A stretch of 64,000 nucleotides of DNA from NCBI GenBank assembly GCA_964035575.1, contig OZ037838.1, positions 434,001-498,000 of the forward strand, given 5' to 3'. Source of the stretch: Rhynchopus sp. YZ270_cl-10. Lineage: Eukaryota > Euglenozoa > Diplonemea > Diplonemida > Diplonemidae. How positions within the stretch are numbered: position 1 is the first letter of the stretch; every line of letters starts with the position of its first letter. This document shows positions 30,595-40,464 of this stretch, piece after piece. Under the pieces are notes generated by a model. The model had not been told where the DNA came from. It saw only the letters and a list, made by a program, of their open reading frames with translations, and searched no databases. The translations under genes were made by a program, and so were the position numbers.

Positions 30595-31196
30595 TTTTTT
30601 TAGCGAAAAATGGATAACCTAAAAACCAGACCAAAATCGGGCTTTTCTATACGGCTGGGCAGATTGTGGATGATATAATACCCTGGTTTTCTTGTTGAGG
30701 AGCATTGTCAGAAAATAAAAGACGCATCAAGTAACTTGTGCGGCGTGAGCCACGTAGTTGTTTGGTTGTGGGGTTGCAAACAGTCCGTAGCGAACTTAGA
30801 ACGTCGGTGTTGGATGTAGTATCGTTCAGTTTTTTGAAAAAAGAAATTGGCACCGAAGAAGTCTTGAAGAAGTGGGTGGGGGTGAGGTGCTGTTCTGTGG
30901 TGCATGTTTATGATGGCTCTCGTTGTGTGACGAATGGAAAAGACAAGTTGAAAACGCCTCACCATTCATCGGCAGACGCACTGAAAACTGATACTCAGCA
31001 TCGCGATCTGTCACCCACACGAAAGCGCCGCATGGGCAGCGTGTGAGGTGGGCGACCTGTGGCAGGCAAACAAGAGAAAAGCAGCAACAGGGCTGAAAGG
31101 GGGGTTTCTTGGGGGTGTTTTGAGGGTCTTGGGTTGTTTTGCTGGTACCCTGGGGTATATTCATCACCACCCTCCCTCCCCTCCCCTGGTCACACA
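30595..31196 (-). other. Downstream flank of copy 9 and intergenic
   Basis: 30880-31196 carries the conserved downstream flank in its longest form (matching 19890-20175 and, nearer the gene, 3270-3416). Nothing is recognised in 30595-30880. Confidence 0.5.
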
Positions 31197-32324
31197 TCAC
31201 TCACTGTTGTGTGGGTACAGATGTCTTGTCACAATGACGCCATCTCGTTGCATAACCATAACAACGCGTGAACACGGCGATATCGCAAATGACTTGCTAG
31301 AGAGTTGCGGTATTTCATGCACACAGGACATGGTCGCCACATCGTACTTGCGTAGGTCTATATAACAAGGATCGTCATCCACGTCGCAGTCCTCACCAGG
31401 CTCGTGCTCACCTACCCCCACCACAAGGTACTTCCCACATGGTGTGAACTGCATACCCCAGAGACTCCCATCCACATCAACACTGCGAAGAGCCGCACCA
31501 CTCCAATCAAAGAGGCGTACACTGCTATCGCTCCCCACAGCAAAGACAGAGGCAGACCGTGAAAGCGCCACGTTATAACACCACTCCACAGGCACACATG
31601 CCACAGCTTCACCTGTGTTCACATCCCACAGACGTATGTTCTTCTCCTTCCAGGAGGCACTGAGCACCCACCCACCACAGTCAGACACTGCCACATCCCT
31701 GCACCGTACGCGCGAGAGAGAGCGGAGCAACGTCAGGTCTTCGTCATACACAGAGACGCCGTTGTGGCCCTGCGAGACAACAACCCTGCCACACGCGAAC
31801 ACTGAGTGCGAGGAGCCGTCGACTTTGCGGACCACCTCCCCACCCGGAAGCGCAACCTCGAGAAGATCTTCCACGCATGACAGGTAGCAGCGTGTCTTGC
31901 ACTGCGAGATGGCAGGCGCACCGTACGCACGATGGGGTGTGTTGAACTTAAAGACACGGGCAAAGGTTTCTGTGTCGAAGCCAACAACATTACCATCATA
32001 AACAGAGACGCAGAGCGTTCCACAACGCGACAGTGACATCGCTACGTTCATCGACAACTCCTTCGAATTGTACTCAGCAGGACACTTGATGTCGGCAAAG
32101 CGAGGACAGGCAAGCACAACCTGCACCCCTGCACCAAACGCAGTGTCCTGCAGACGGCACGTCCCCTCCAGCACCTGCGTGCCGATGCGCATCTCGACAG
32201 ACGCAGGCGAGACAGCAAGCGCCGTGCACGCAACCTCCTTTGCCGCTGCAACGTCCGCCTCGCACGGCACCTCCACTGTCGCAGTCACGCCTGACTCTTC
32301 CAGCACAAAGGTCACATCCATCAT
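31197..32324 (-). CDS. Ubiquitin-like/seven-blade propeller protein (copy 9)
   Basis: 375 aa from MMDV. Blade 1 is type C (VSVYDGNVVGFDTETF, then FNTPHRAYGAPAIS), shared with the damaged copy at 12958-14086. The two also share SVRLFDWSG in blade 5 and CVEDLLE in blade 2. Blade 4 reads SASWKEKNIRLWDVNTG. The blade 6 loop is long and acidic with two extra cysteines (GEDCDVDDDPCYID). The end is RHLYPHNSE. An in-frame extension through the duplicated flank (MLCIFGG...) is present in copies 5, 8 and 9 but absent elsewhere. Confidence 0.9.
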   Translation of the reverse strand: MMDVTFVLEESGVTATVEVPCEADVAAAKEVACTALAVSPASVEMRIGTQVLEGTCRLQDTAFGAGVQVVLACPRFADIKCPAEYNSKELSMNVAMSLSRCGTLCVSVYDGNVVGFDTETFARVFKFNTPHRAYGAPAISQCKTRCYLSCVEDLLEVALPGGEVVRKVDGSSHSVFACGRVVVSQGHNGVSVYDEDLTLLRSLSRVRCRDVAVSDCGGWVLSASWKEKNIRLWDVNTGEAVACVPVEWCYNVALSRSASVFAVGSDSSVRLFDWSGAALRSVDVDGSLWGMQFTPCGKYLVVGVGEHEPGEDCDVDDDPCYIDLRKYDVATMSCVHEIPQLSSKSFAISPCSRVVMVMQRDGVIVTRHLYPHNSE

Positions 32325-33606
32325 ATTGTTAAGGGGTCTGTTGTGTTTGATGTGATAGTTGGTGGTGTCACTTCGCAACGACAAATGATGAGAGTGTCCC
32401 CCAAAGATGCAAAGCAAAGCTTATGAGAAGACCCTGCTTAGACACCTTGATCACATTCGTCATCGCACATCAGCTGCGTGGGATTACACAAAGGCGTTGT
32501 CAGGGTTGATGCCATTTCCCCAACAGGAGTTCGTAATGTTGGCACGTACGATGTAGTGTTCGAGATGTAGGCGGGTACGTAAAAATTGGACGACGTTCGT
32601 AGTTTATCAGTACAGGTGCGACAATGGACCGGAGGACCCGTGAGGAGGAGATGGCAGATGCGGGAAATGGGTTCTGGATCTCAAATAAATAGTGCATCCA
32701 TAGAAACGTTGGACCGGAAAAAGTCTCGCTTCGGACCAAGAATCTTCGCATTCCGTTAAACACATTTAACGGAATGCAGGGAGATAGGTGATGTCAGACG
32801 ATGCGAAACGTTGGACATATTATTCAGATTTCTCATAACACTGTGAGTCGGGAAGAAATATACCTTTCGTCCGTAAAGAGTTAGTTTAAAAATGAGGGGA
32901 AAGGAGGGGGACACGGAGGAGACACTGAACACGGCACAACACAAAATACACACAACTGCAAACCACACTCTCGCATGATGAGCATTTGCGAGAACCTTTT
33001 GGCATCGAAACATTACCATATCAACAAGGCAAAGATTCTGTATGTCACCCAGGAAGAAAGGAATAAAAAGGGGGAAATCGTTGTTGTTTTGTTCCTATCG
33101 ACAACATAACTCTGTTTGTTACCACCATCATACACTCACGATACCTTTTTAATACCAGCCGGGGATCGTGTGAACATATGACAGCGGAGCACACACAACA
33201 CATAATACGAGACACACAAAGAGGAATGAAAAGATAATTTTATAAGACGACCCAAAGCCTCTGCTCAGTAACCTTAAAAAGGGAAGTACAGGTGGAAAGC
33301 GTTGTACAACAGTTTGCAAAACACATCACAAAGAGGTTGGCTTGACACCTCCTAGCGGCATTAATGAAGAATACAACCGACTCAAGAAAGAGTAGTTGAA
33401 ACATGCTAATCCGCCAATACTCAGTCGAGCACATGCAAAAGGGTGGGGCGGTGTTATTGGGTTAAAGCTTTACCAAAGCTTGGGGGGATTTTTTTGGTAC
33501 TTTGCAGCCTTTTGTAGCCCACACACTACATCAAACCCCAGCTCGCTGCGCAACTCTCTGCAGGAGTGTGTGTGACGCGTCTCCAGTGGATCCACCTGGG
33601 ACAACA
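32325..33606. repeat. Segmental duplication, right copy
   Basis: Pairs with 27887-29158. The only obvious differences are scattered substitutions around 33230-33540. It runs into the 3' end of the GH43-like gene, showing that the duplicated unit was propeller-gene start, spacer and GH43 tail. Confidence 0.8.
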
Positions 33607-34979
33607 CCGTTTGTTAAGGCGAGAGGCGTGCAGCCGTCGTCTGCGAAGACAAGGTGTGGACGCTCCCTTCGTGTGAACGTTGTGCTGGTCCCGTCGGTGT
33701 GGTCAACATGGTTAGTGTATGCCACACCGGAGTAGATCCAATGCACGCCGTCCGCACTGTACGCATGACCACCACACACGGTTTGTGGATCGATACCGTC
33801 TACGTTGGGTGACATGTTGTGAAACAGTGCGTGGTAGTGTCCGTCGCAGTCCACCCACACGAAGGGGTCTTCAGCGCCGGCAGAGATCAACTCTGGGAAC
33901 AGCTGCGAGGCAGACTCCGTCACGTATGCTGTGGTGTTCTTCCAATCGGAAGAACGCACCAAATACAGCTGCGAACGCTCGCCCCCAGTGTACGTCCGGT
34001 TCCACGTCCGCAGCATCCCCACAAACCCACCCGATGCTGTGATCACCCCAGCCAGATTCGAGTCGCAGGACGACACCTCCACGTCGCACTGCAGCGCCGC
34101 CTTGTTGCTGTAAATACATTGACACGAAGAGATCGGGGTAGGGTCTGACCAAGGTGAGGTGCTCGAGATGTTCTCTTTGTACTGCATGTATGTGATGAAC
34201 GACCAGGGCGGCATCTTCTCGCAGGCATGCGGCCCCGTGGATCCAGAGGTACACGAACACAACGGATACTTTGTGCTGTTGAAGGTGTACCCGGTGTAGA
34301 ACATCACTGCCTCCCCGGTAGGTGCCAGCACCATGTCTGGCTCGTGGCCAAACGGTGCGCGGACAGTATCGGAATAAGTGTACGGACCGGAAAAGTGCTC
34401 TGCAGTGGCATGGACGATCTCGGAGTTGAGCTGCCATGTGTTGAGGCCGCAGTGGTTGCGCATGCGTGACGCGATCATGTGGTAAGTGCCTGATGCGCGC
34501 ACCACTGCACCTCCCCAGGTAGAAGTGTTCGCCTCCTGCAGGCCGCCGTCAGAAGGGGCCATCGGAAGCAGGTCTAGTGTGCCACAGCGGAGCCCTGTCC
34601 AGCCTGGTCGGCAGTCGCACTGTGCGGTGCTGTTGCAGATGCCGTTGTAGCTGCAGTCTGCATTACCCCGACACGGTGCGGCCACCTGCCCGCAGAACGC
34701 CCCCACCACCTCGACAGGGGTGAACAGCGGATGACCCAGACGTGCATAGCACTTCCCTGCCAACGACGGCTCTGTGCTTGCATTTGAATAGTAGGTATAC
34801 GACATGCAGTCCTCTGCGGATGTGCACAGTGTGATGCAAGCGTCACGTCCTGCTGCCTCCCCCAAGTACGTCACATACGGTGTTTCTGTGGAACCCACGA
34901 CGTTGGAGCAGTTGGTCAGGTTAGTGATGGTGGTGGTGGTGGTGGTTGACGCACAAAGCATCAACAGAACTGTCCCCAT
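33531..34979 (-). CDS. Secreted GH43-like five-blade propeller protein with EGF-like domain
   Basis: 482 aa. Residues 1-10 are hydrophobic, followed by a Thr run, consistent with a signal peptide. Residues 24-96 form a Cys-rich PAN/apple-like segment (CITLCTSAEDCMSYTYY). An EGF-like domain follows at about 103-132 (GICNSTAQCDCRPGWTGLRC). The rest resembles five-blade glycosidase folds of the GH43/GH32 type: HEPDMVLAPTGEAVMFYTG and AEDPFVWVDCDGHYHALFHN carry acidic residues where such enzymes place their catalytic Asp and Glu. About ten N-x-S/T sites fit an extracellular protein. The substrate is unknown. The 3' end is duplicated at 29100-29158. Its own promoter side has a good acceptor-like site. 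Confidence 0.72.
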   Translation of the reverse strand: MGTVLLMLCASTTTTTTITNLTNCSNVVGSTETPYVTYLGEAAGRDACITLCTSAEDCMSYTYYSNASTEPSLAGKCYARLGHPLFTPVEVVGAFCGQVAAPCRGNADCSYNGICNSTAQCDCRPGWTGLRCGTLDLLPMAPSDGGLQEANTSTWGGAVVRASGTYHMIASRMRNHCGLNTWQLNSEIVHATAEHFSGPYTYSDTVRAPFGHEPDMVLAPTGEAVMFYTGYTFNSTKYPLCSCTSGSTGPHACEKMPPWSFITYMQYKENISSTSPWSDPTPISSCQCIYSNKAALQCDVEVSSCDSNLAGVITASGGFVGMLRTWNRTYTGGERSQLYLVRSSDWKNTTAYVTESASQLFPELISAGAEDPFVWVDCDGHYHALFHNMSPNVDGIDPQTVCGGHAYSADGVHWIYSGVAYTNHVDHTDGTSTTFTRRERPHLVFADDGCTPLALTNGVVPGGSTGDASHTLLQRVAQRAGV

Positions 34980-35858
34980 TTTGTTGTTTTATTCGGAGTG
35001 AGGTGGGTGAGGAATTCTGAAAGTACAAGGATGTTTTTCAATTGAGTGCGTGAGGGGGGGTTCGAAAAGCAGGCCGGTTCCGTCCTTTTTTTCCTTTTGT
35101 ACGAGTATGCAATGCCATCGCTTTGGGGAAGCGACTGCGTTGTACCATTTACGGGCAGCATCTCTCTCCAATAAGCTGGCCTGACTCCGAATAAAAAAAA
35201 GGAGGGAATTTTCATTTTCTATTAATCTTTTGGTGGGTGTGGGGAGGCCCAGGAGGACTTGGGGTGTGACCAAGCACACAGATCACCACCCCCGGCATCA
35301 GACGAGGAGTAGAAGGATGGAGCAGAGCAGGGTACGCCCGACACCTGAGAATGCGTTGGTGTTGTACAAGTCAGCAATTTTGCTTTTCTGAAAATAAAAA
35401 AGAAGAGCCGCTTAAAAGAATGATCCCAAAGCCTCATGCTTAGTCAGCTTGAACAAAATAAAAGGAAACGAGAAAACGTTGGTCAGATGAGCCGAAAGAC
35501 TCACTTAATTAGCCACCTACCTATTTTTTTCCGCAAGAAAATGATGATTGCAAGCTGGACACTTTTTTCCGAGGTGTTGAGTAGCACAATGACAACACAC
35601 ACCGATTATCCCCCCCCAACAAAAAAATTCACCCAACAAATTTAGGGGGAGGCAAGCGGGGAGAGAGCAGCGACGGAGTCTGGCTGTGGACTGTAGGACT
35701 GCGTCGTGGGGTTAATAGCAATCACACTTAAACACACACACACACACACAGCATCATACATAAAAACCACCTATCCACAAAACACGTGGTTGAAGGGCAC
35801 ATGCGGTATAAGACAACGAGACCCAGAAACAACGTCCTGCAAAGGGGGGTCATAGCCC
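34980..35858. other. Intergenic
   Basis: No gene. An (AC)n run of about 10 units lies at 35733-35752. 35105-35170 resembles 21475-21500 (ATGCCATCGCTTTGGGGA against ATGCCATCGTTTTGGGAG). Confidence 0.4.
35016..35024 (-). promoter_or_regulatory. Possible splice acceptor upstream of the GH43-like gene
   Basis: The minus strand reads GTACTTTCAG, then AATTCCTCACC, about 37 bases before the ATG. It fits a trans-splice or cis-splice acceptor. Confidence 0.4.
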
Positions 35859-37166
35859 CTACAGAATGGACACCGTCGCACCCACAAACGAACACGCCAA
35901 ATAAGCAGGGTGGCTCACGTTGATGTGCACCACATTGTCGCCGTCTGTGTGTATCAATTGGCTGCCTGCAAGCTCGAGGTCGAATGTGTTGCCCACGAAC
36001 AAGGATGTTGATGATAAAACAAGCCCAACTTGCTCCAGGTCACACCACGTTTCGTGGACCCGCCTGTCCGCCACCCCGATCACGAAACGGTGTCCACTTC
36101 CCTCATGTGGCTCAGCTCGCAGCCTGATGCGGCCCTGCTGGAGGGGTGTGTCTGTTGTGATCGAGAGCGGGCCTTCGACCGGGTGGTATGTTACGTCCTT
36201 GCCTTGGTTTGTGACGTTCACCCAGCCCTCGTTGCCGTTCTGGTCGATGTACGCGCCCTGTGGTACGTACTCATCGAATTCAGGATCATAGTAGCCACCT
36301 TCGTACCAGGTGAGGTTGCATGGAGGCAGTGCGGTGATGTGCATCTTTTGGAAGCAGACGCAGTGTGCAGGCTCGGTGTACACTAGGCTGGGCTCTGCAG
36401 GTGTTGTGGGGGGTTGTGGCAGTGCTGCGATGCGTGTCTGCAGTGCGACGGCGTCGGTGATGATACGCAGCGGTTGGTCATCAGGCAGCCTCTGCAACGC
36501 CTCGTCACAGCACAGCACTGCTGCCGCAGCAGCAACGTACTCCCTCCCCTGCTGCTCCTCTGCACGCAGCTGTCTGCTATGCTGCAGACCAGCTCGCAGT
36601 GCCTCCTCCTCCACGCGCACGGCTGCCCTGCCCGCACACTCCTGCGCCAATAGGCACGCCACAAGCGCACGCTTTACATGCTTCGTTGCAGAGGATGTGA
36701 ACAGCGACTCACGCATCTGCACAAAGCTGCCCGCAATGCCATCACATACGGCCCTCACATCGCCCGCCGCCATGCACGCAGCTGCCCGCTCTGCGTGATA
36801 CGCATCAAGCAGGTCTACACAGCAGTGCCCTCTGTGGACACCATGGCGTTCACAACGCAGACACATCAGCCCACCACAGGAAGGCTCTGTGCACACCAGG
36901 CAGAGGTCCTGCTCTGTGTGTATCTCGCACTTCGCCGCCACCCCATACCCTACCAGACGCGCACGGTGCACACCCTGGTCTCTCGCCCGCGGATGCGTCG
37001 CCACAAAGCACCCTTCCTTATCACACAGGAAGAGGTCCACACAGGCGCCACACGTCAACGTAGCATGTGTCCCACACACTTCACAGGGAGAGAGCGGAGA
37101 GATGGGCGCTGGTGGTGCTGATGGGGTTGGTGCCGGTACCTCTGCGCGCAGCACGCCGTTGGCCAT
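35859..37166 (-). CDS. B-box zinc finger protein (TRIM-like)
   Basis: 435 aa from MANGVLRAEV; an in-frame extension upstream is low-complexity and crosses a likely acceptor site, so I reject it. Two B-box-like zinc-binding motifs: CEVCGTHATLTCGACVDLFL with CDKEGC and H58 (28-68), then CEIHTEQDLCLVC-CRLCERH-like spacing (80-114). Residues about 120-260 are Ala/Glu/Arg-rich and helical, as in the coiled coil of TRIM proteins. The C-terminal 150 residues are beta-rich, with FVIGVADRRVHETWCDLEQV resembling an SPRY-like fold. No RING is seen. B-box proteins with coiled coils assemble as scaffolds and may act in ubiquitin-linked or innate responses; the role here is unknown. Confidence 0.72.
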   Translation of the reverse strand: MANGVLRAEVPAPTPSAPPAPISPLSPCEVCGTHATLTCGACVDLFLCDKEGCFVATHPRARDQGVHRARLVGYGVAAKCEIHTEQDLCLVCTEPSCGGLMCLRCERHGVHRGHCCVDLLDAYHAERAAACMAAGDVRAVCDGIAGSFVQMRESLFTSSATKHVKRALVACLLAQECAGRAAVRVEEEALRAGLQHSRQLRAEEQQGREYVAAAAAVLCCDEALQRLPDDQPLRIITDAVALQTRIAALPQPPTTPAEPSLVYTEPAHCVCFQKMHITALPPCNLTWYEGGYYDPEFDEYVPQGAYIDQNGNEGWVNVTNQGKDVTYHPVEGPLSITTDTPLQQGRIRLRAEPHEGSGHRFVIGVADRRVHETWCDLEQVGLVLSSTSLFVGNTFDLELAGSQLIHTDGDNVVHINVSHPAYLACSFVGATVSIL

Positions 37167-37203
37167 TAATAGATACTCCCTACCCTTCAATTGATGTGAT
37201 GCA

Positions 37204-37222
37204 ACTGAAACAAAAGGGTTGT
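37204..37222 (-). promoter_or_regulatory. Possible splice acceptor upstream of the B-box gene
   Basis: The minus strand reads CCCTTTTGTTTCAG, then TTGCATCACATC, about 38 bases before the ATG. This is the best acceptor match in the window, for trans-splicing or for an intron in the 5' UTR. Confidence 0.45.
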
Positions 37223-37494
37223 GAGCAGTGTGCAGAGAGAGAGACTGTGGAGCGAAATATACACAAATTTCTGTGGGGGGTAAATTGATGCGAAGAGAAT
37301 GGGACGGAGGTGCCGGGTGGCGGTGATGTCCCCCTAGGTATGGGTAACAGTACATGCCACAACACAGCTGTTGTGCTGACGGTTTTTATAATAAAAACCC
37401 CATATCAGAGTATACAGTGCAGGCAGACGGTTGGGGGGGGGGGTGTGCGGGTGGTTGTGGCATCAAAATTGAGAGGGGGGACGAAGGGATGGGA

Positions 37495-38115
37495 TGGGAG
37501 GGGGGGAGGAGAGGGGGGGAGGAGAGGGGGGGAGGAGAGGGGGGGAGGAGAGGGGGGGAGGGGAGGGGGGGAGGAGAGGGGGGGAGGAGAGGGGGGGAGG
37601 AGAGGGGGGGAGGAGAGGGGGGGAGGGGAGGGGGGGAGGAGAGGGGGGGAGGAGAGGGGGGGAGGGGAGGGGGGGAGGAGAGGGGGTGAGGAGAGGGGGG
37701 GAGGAGAGGGGGTGAGGAGAGGGGGGGAGGAGAGGGGGGGAGGAGAGGGGGGGAGGAGAGGGGGGGAGGAGAGGGGGGGAGGAGAGGGGGGGAGGAGAGG
37801 GGGGGAGGGGAGGGGGGGAGGAGAGGGGGGGAGGAGAGGGGGGGAGGAGAGGGGGGGAGGAGAGGGGGGGAGGAGAGGGGGGGAGGGGAGGGGGGGAGGA
37901 GAGGGGGGGAGGAGAGGGGGGGAGGGGAGGGGGGGAGGAGAGGGGGGGAGGAGAGGGGGGGAGGAGAGGGGGGGAGGAGAGGGGGGGAGGAGAGGGGGGG
38001 AGGAGAGGGGGGGAGGAGAGGGGGGGAGGAGAGGGGGGGAGGGGAGGGGGGGAGGAGAGGGGGGGAGGAGAGGGGGGGAGGAGAGGGGGGGAGGAGAGGG
38101 GGGGAGGGGAGGGGC
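37495..38115. repeat. 13-bp purine minisatellite (AGGAGAGGGGGGG)n, about 47 copies
   Basis: Nearly every base on the plus strand is a purine for over 600 bp. A few units are AGGGGAGGGGGGG or have T in place of one G. Long open frames in all three phases (EERGGGEGGRRGG repeats) result from the repeat and are not genes. Such tracts can form G-quadruplex or triplex DNA. Confidence 0.95.
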
Positions 38116-38769
38116 GAACACTGTAAGGCTATCTAAAAAGGTAAAATACCTTGTTTTATTTTAAAATAATTTTTTGCTGTTTTTCTTCGGCAGTTGTAAT
38201 ACCCCGGTTGTGGAGGGGAAATGCCGTTATTTTTTTTTTGAAAAACTTTTTTACCATTCCTTTATAGGGAACGGAGCATGTACGGTCCTAGAGAACTCCA
38301 AGAGAATGGAGTCGGTAGGGCTAAAGAGGAAGTTGCCTTTCCTAAACGTGCACACAACACAACAACTGGCGAGAAGGGGGAGGTGTCGTCACTCACCTTG
38401 TATCATCATTGAAATACCATTGCTTACCAATGGTACACTCTGATACTGTTGCCCCCTTTTTTTATATGTTATGCTTCAGGAGCGTCTTGGCGTACACTCA
38501 CATCAACAGTGTGGGAGCTTTTACAACAACTTCATACCCACTGAACTGAAAAGAACAAAGGGGGAAAAAAAAAATGCCAAAATAAAGGGAAGAGTAGAAA
38601 TTGCAGACCAATGCCCATTCCCCCCTTTTTGGCAAAATTCTTTTTTCCTGGAAAATTTTTGGACAATAAAAAAAATATACACTGGGCACCTTGTTGGCAC
38701 CCATTTCCCCCCTCCCCTACGTTCTACTCCCAATAATACCACACGCCCTGCACACCGCCTCTCTCTACC
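38116..38769. other. Intergenic
   Basis: No gene seen; it probably contains the 3' UTR of the histidine-rich gene and A/T runs. Confidence 0.4.
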
Positions 38770-39642
38770 TCAGTAATGTGTGGTTTTTTTTTCGCATCGT
38801 TCCTCGGTGTGGAGCTCGGCACGCACTTGGTTTCCTTCGATGGTGTCGCCAAAGGACTTATCCACAACTGTGGTCTTGATGACGTTTTCTCCACTGGCGT
38901 CAGCCTCTACGGTCTCCACTGTACGGGTGTGCCTCGTCTCGTCCTCCCGTTCGACAGTTGTTTCGGTGATGTGTGTGCCGTGGTCTGTGTCCTTCCCAAC
39001 GACGGTTTTCACTACGGTTGCAGCTCCGTGCTGCACAACCATCTCCTGGACATGTGCGTCCTTTGTGTCCTTGTCGATGATCTCCTCATGAATGTGCCCC
39101 GACTTGCCATCCTTATCAATGATTTCCTTGTGGAAGTGGCCGTGCTTGGTGTCACGGTCGATCACCATTTTTGCGGTGTGGGTGTGCGCGCCGTGGCCGT
39201 CGCCGTCAGAGACTTCGGTGTGGATGTGTCCTCCAGGGATGTCCTTGTCTTTGACGAGGACGCGGGTTTCTTCGTCGCTTTCGCCGCCAATGATGTGGCG
39301 TATCTTTGTGCGCTCCTCGTGAATGCAGACACCGTCGACGACCTCGTTGGTGACAGTCGTATAGGCAATGCCGGAGCCGTCCTTCGAGGGCTTGTGTGTG
39401 GTCTTGATGTCCATGTGGTGGTGGTGGTTGTCGATGTCACGGTCGATCACCACAACACGTTCCCCCACATTCCGCTTCGAGTCAGTACACTCGCGCACCT
39501 CCTCATGCATGTGTGCACCCTTCCCGTCCATGTCCTTCACAACAGTGGTAGAATGCACCGGACCTTCGTCGCTCTCACGTCTGTCCTCATGCGTGTGCAG
39601 CCCGCCGTTGAAATCGTCCGTGACAGTGTGTGTGCTAGGCAT
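38770..39642 (-). CDS. Histidine-rich charged repeat protein
   Basis: 290 aa from MPSTHTVTDDFNGG; the in-frame extension before it is not protein-like. From about residue 30 to 250 it consists of degenerate repeats of 14-17 residues with the pattern D-K/R-D-x-x-x-G-H-x-H-x-E-hydrophobic-hydrophobic (examples KDGKSGHIHEEII and DRDTKHGHFHKEII), plus one HHHH. There is no signal peptide, transmembrane segment or cysteine cluster; only two Cys are in the first half. Regular H-x-H-x-E sites could bind zinc, copper or nickel, or the protein could be a soluble stress or structural protein. No family recognised. The antisense strand is also open over the whole length, a side effect of codon composition. 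Confidence 0.7.
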   Translation of the reverse strand: MPSTHTVTDDFNGGLHTHEDRRESDEGPVHSTTVVKDMDGKGAHMHEEVRECTDSKRNVGERVVVIDRDIDNHHHHMDIKTTHKPSKDGSGIAYTTVTNEVVDGVCIHEERTKIRHIIGGESDEETRVLVKDKDIPGGHIHTEVSDGDGHGAHTHTAKMVIDRDTKHGHFHKEIIDKDGKSGHIHEEIIDKDTKDAHVQEMVVQHGAATVVKTVVGKDTDHGTHITETTVEREDETRHTRTVETVEADASGENVIKTTVVDKSFGDTIEGNQVRAELHTEERCEKKTTHY

Positions 39643-40464
39643 AGTGAGTAAGTGTAAAGGGGAGGGGGGTGGGGAGAATAAAGTGTAAAAGGGAAAGGGG
39701 GGTGTGAAACCTGTGGCGTGTTTGAAAAACCAAGTTGTGGTGCGCGGGGAATACGACTCGGTTTGGGCATTGGGTCGCGTCAGAAGGCTCTCATTTTGGG
39801 AAGTTTTGAAAAGTGCCAACACCTTCACTGATACGGGGTACAGTTCAAAATAAGACTGGTTGTGTCCTTCCACCCACACTACCATGGGAAAATAACTCTG
39901 ACTCAAGTCAACCGAAGACGTCCACAACCTTCTCCCCTCAACGTAAGGAACGCAGAAGACAGCTACACGTGCAGAGTGGTGTGTGAGGAGAGAAATGGGG
40001 GAAATCTGTTTCTTTTTTTATCCCAAAGCTCAACCTGGCTTGCTATTCCCCTTTGGCACTCATGACCGAGCTTTCGGTCTCTACCGATTATTCGGCACTG
40101 CCAGCAACACTGTGAACGTATCACAACACAAACAACCTACCATCATTGGTGCACCCGTTGCCTCACATGTGTCAACTCTCACAGACAGACTCCGCAAAGG
40201 GCATCACAGCCCAAGGTAGCGTGGTGGAATGTAAATGCACACACCTCCACCTGTCGGTGAAGTGTGCTGTACCAACCCGCCCCCAAAATAGAATAATTGT
40301 AACCGCGCTCCTACTTTTCCTGTGTATGTTTTCCCCCCGCAACAATAAAAATAAGTTAGACAAAAATTGAGAGGTTGTGGTGAAACGCACCTCGACCTGT
40401 CGGTAAAATGTGGCTCTACTCCAACCCGCCTCAGAATAGAAAATAGAAAAAGGAAGGGAAAACA
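39643..40464. other. Intergenic with repeated 3'-flank blocks
   Basis: ACCTGTCGGTGAAGTGTG at 40248-40265 and its variant at 40395-40412 are two versions of one block of about 60 bp. A third copy is at 52668-52740, also just after the stop of a propeller gene. No gene. Confidence 0.45.

Noticed and set aside
30826-31200. 124-codon frame downstream of propeller genes (PCGAFVWVTDRDAEYQ)
   Set aside because: The flank is duplicated with the genes, but the frame is broken differently in each copy, so it is probably 3' untranslated sequence.
37310-38164. Gly/Arg/Glu-rich 284-codon frame
   Set aside because: Entirely from the 13-bp purine repeat.
38776-39651. 291-codon frame antisense to the histidine-rich gene
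   Set aside because: The minus-strand protein has repeats with a clear chemical pattern and the expected start; the plus frame is its shadow.
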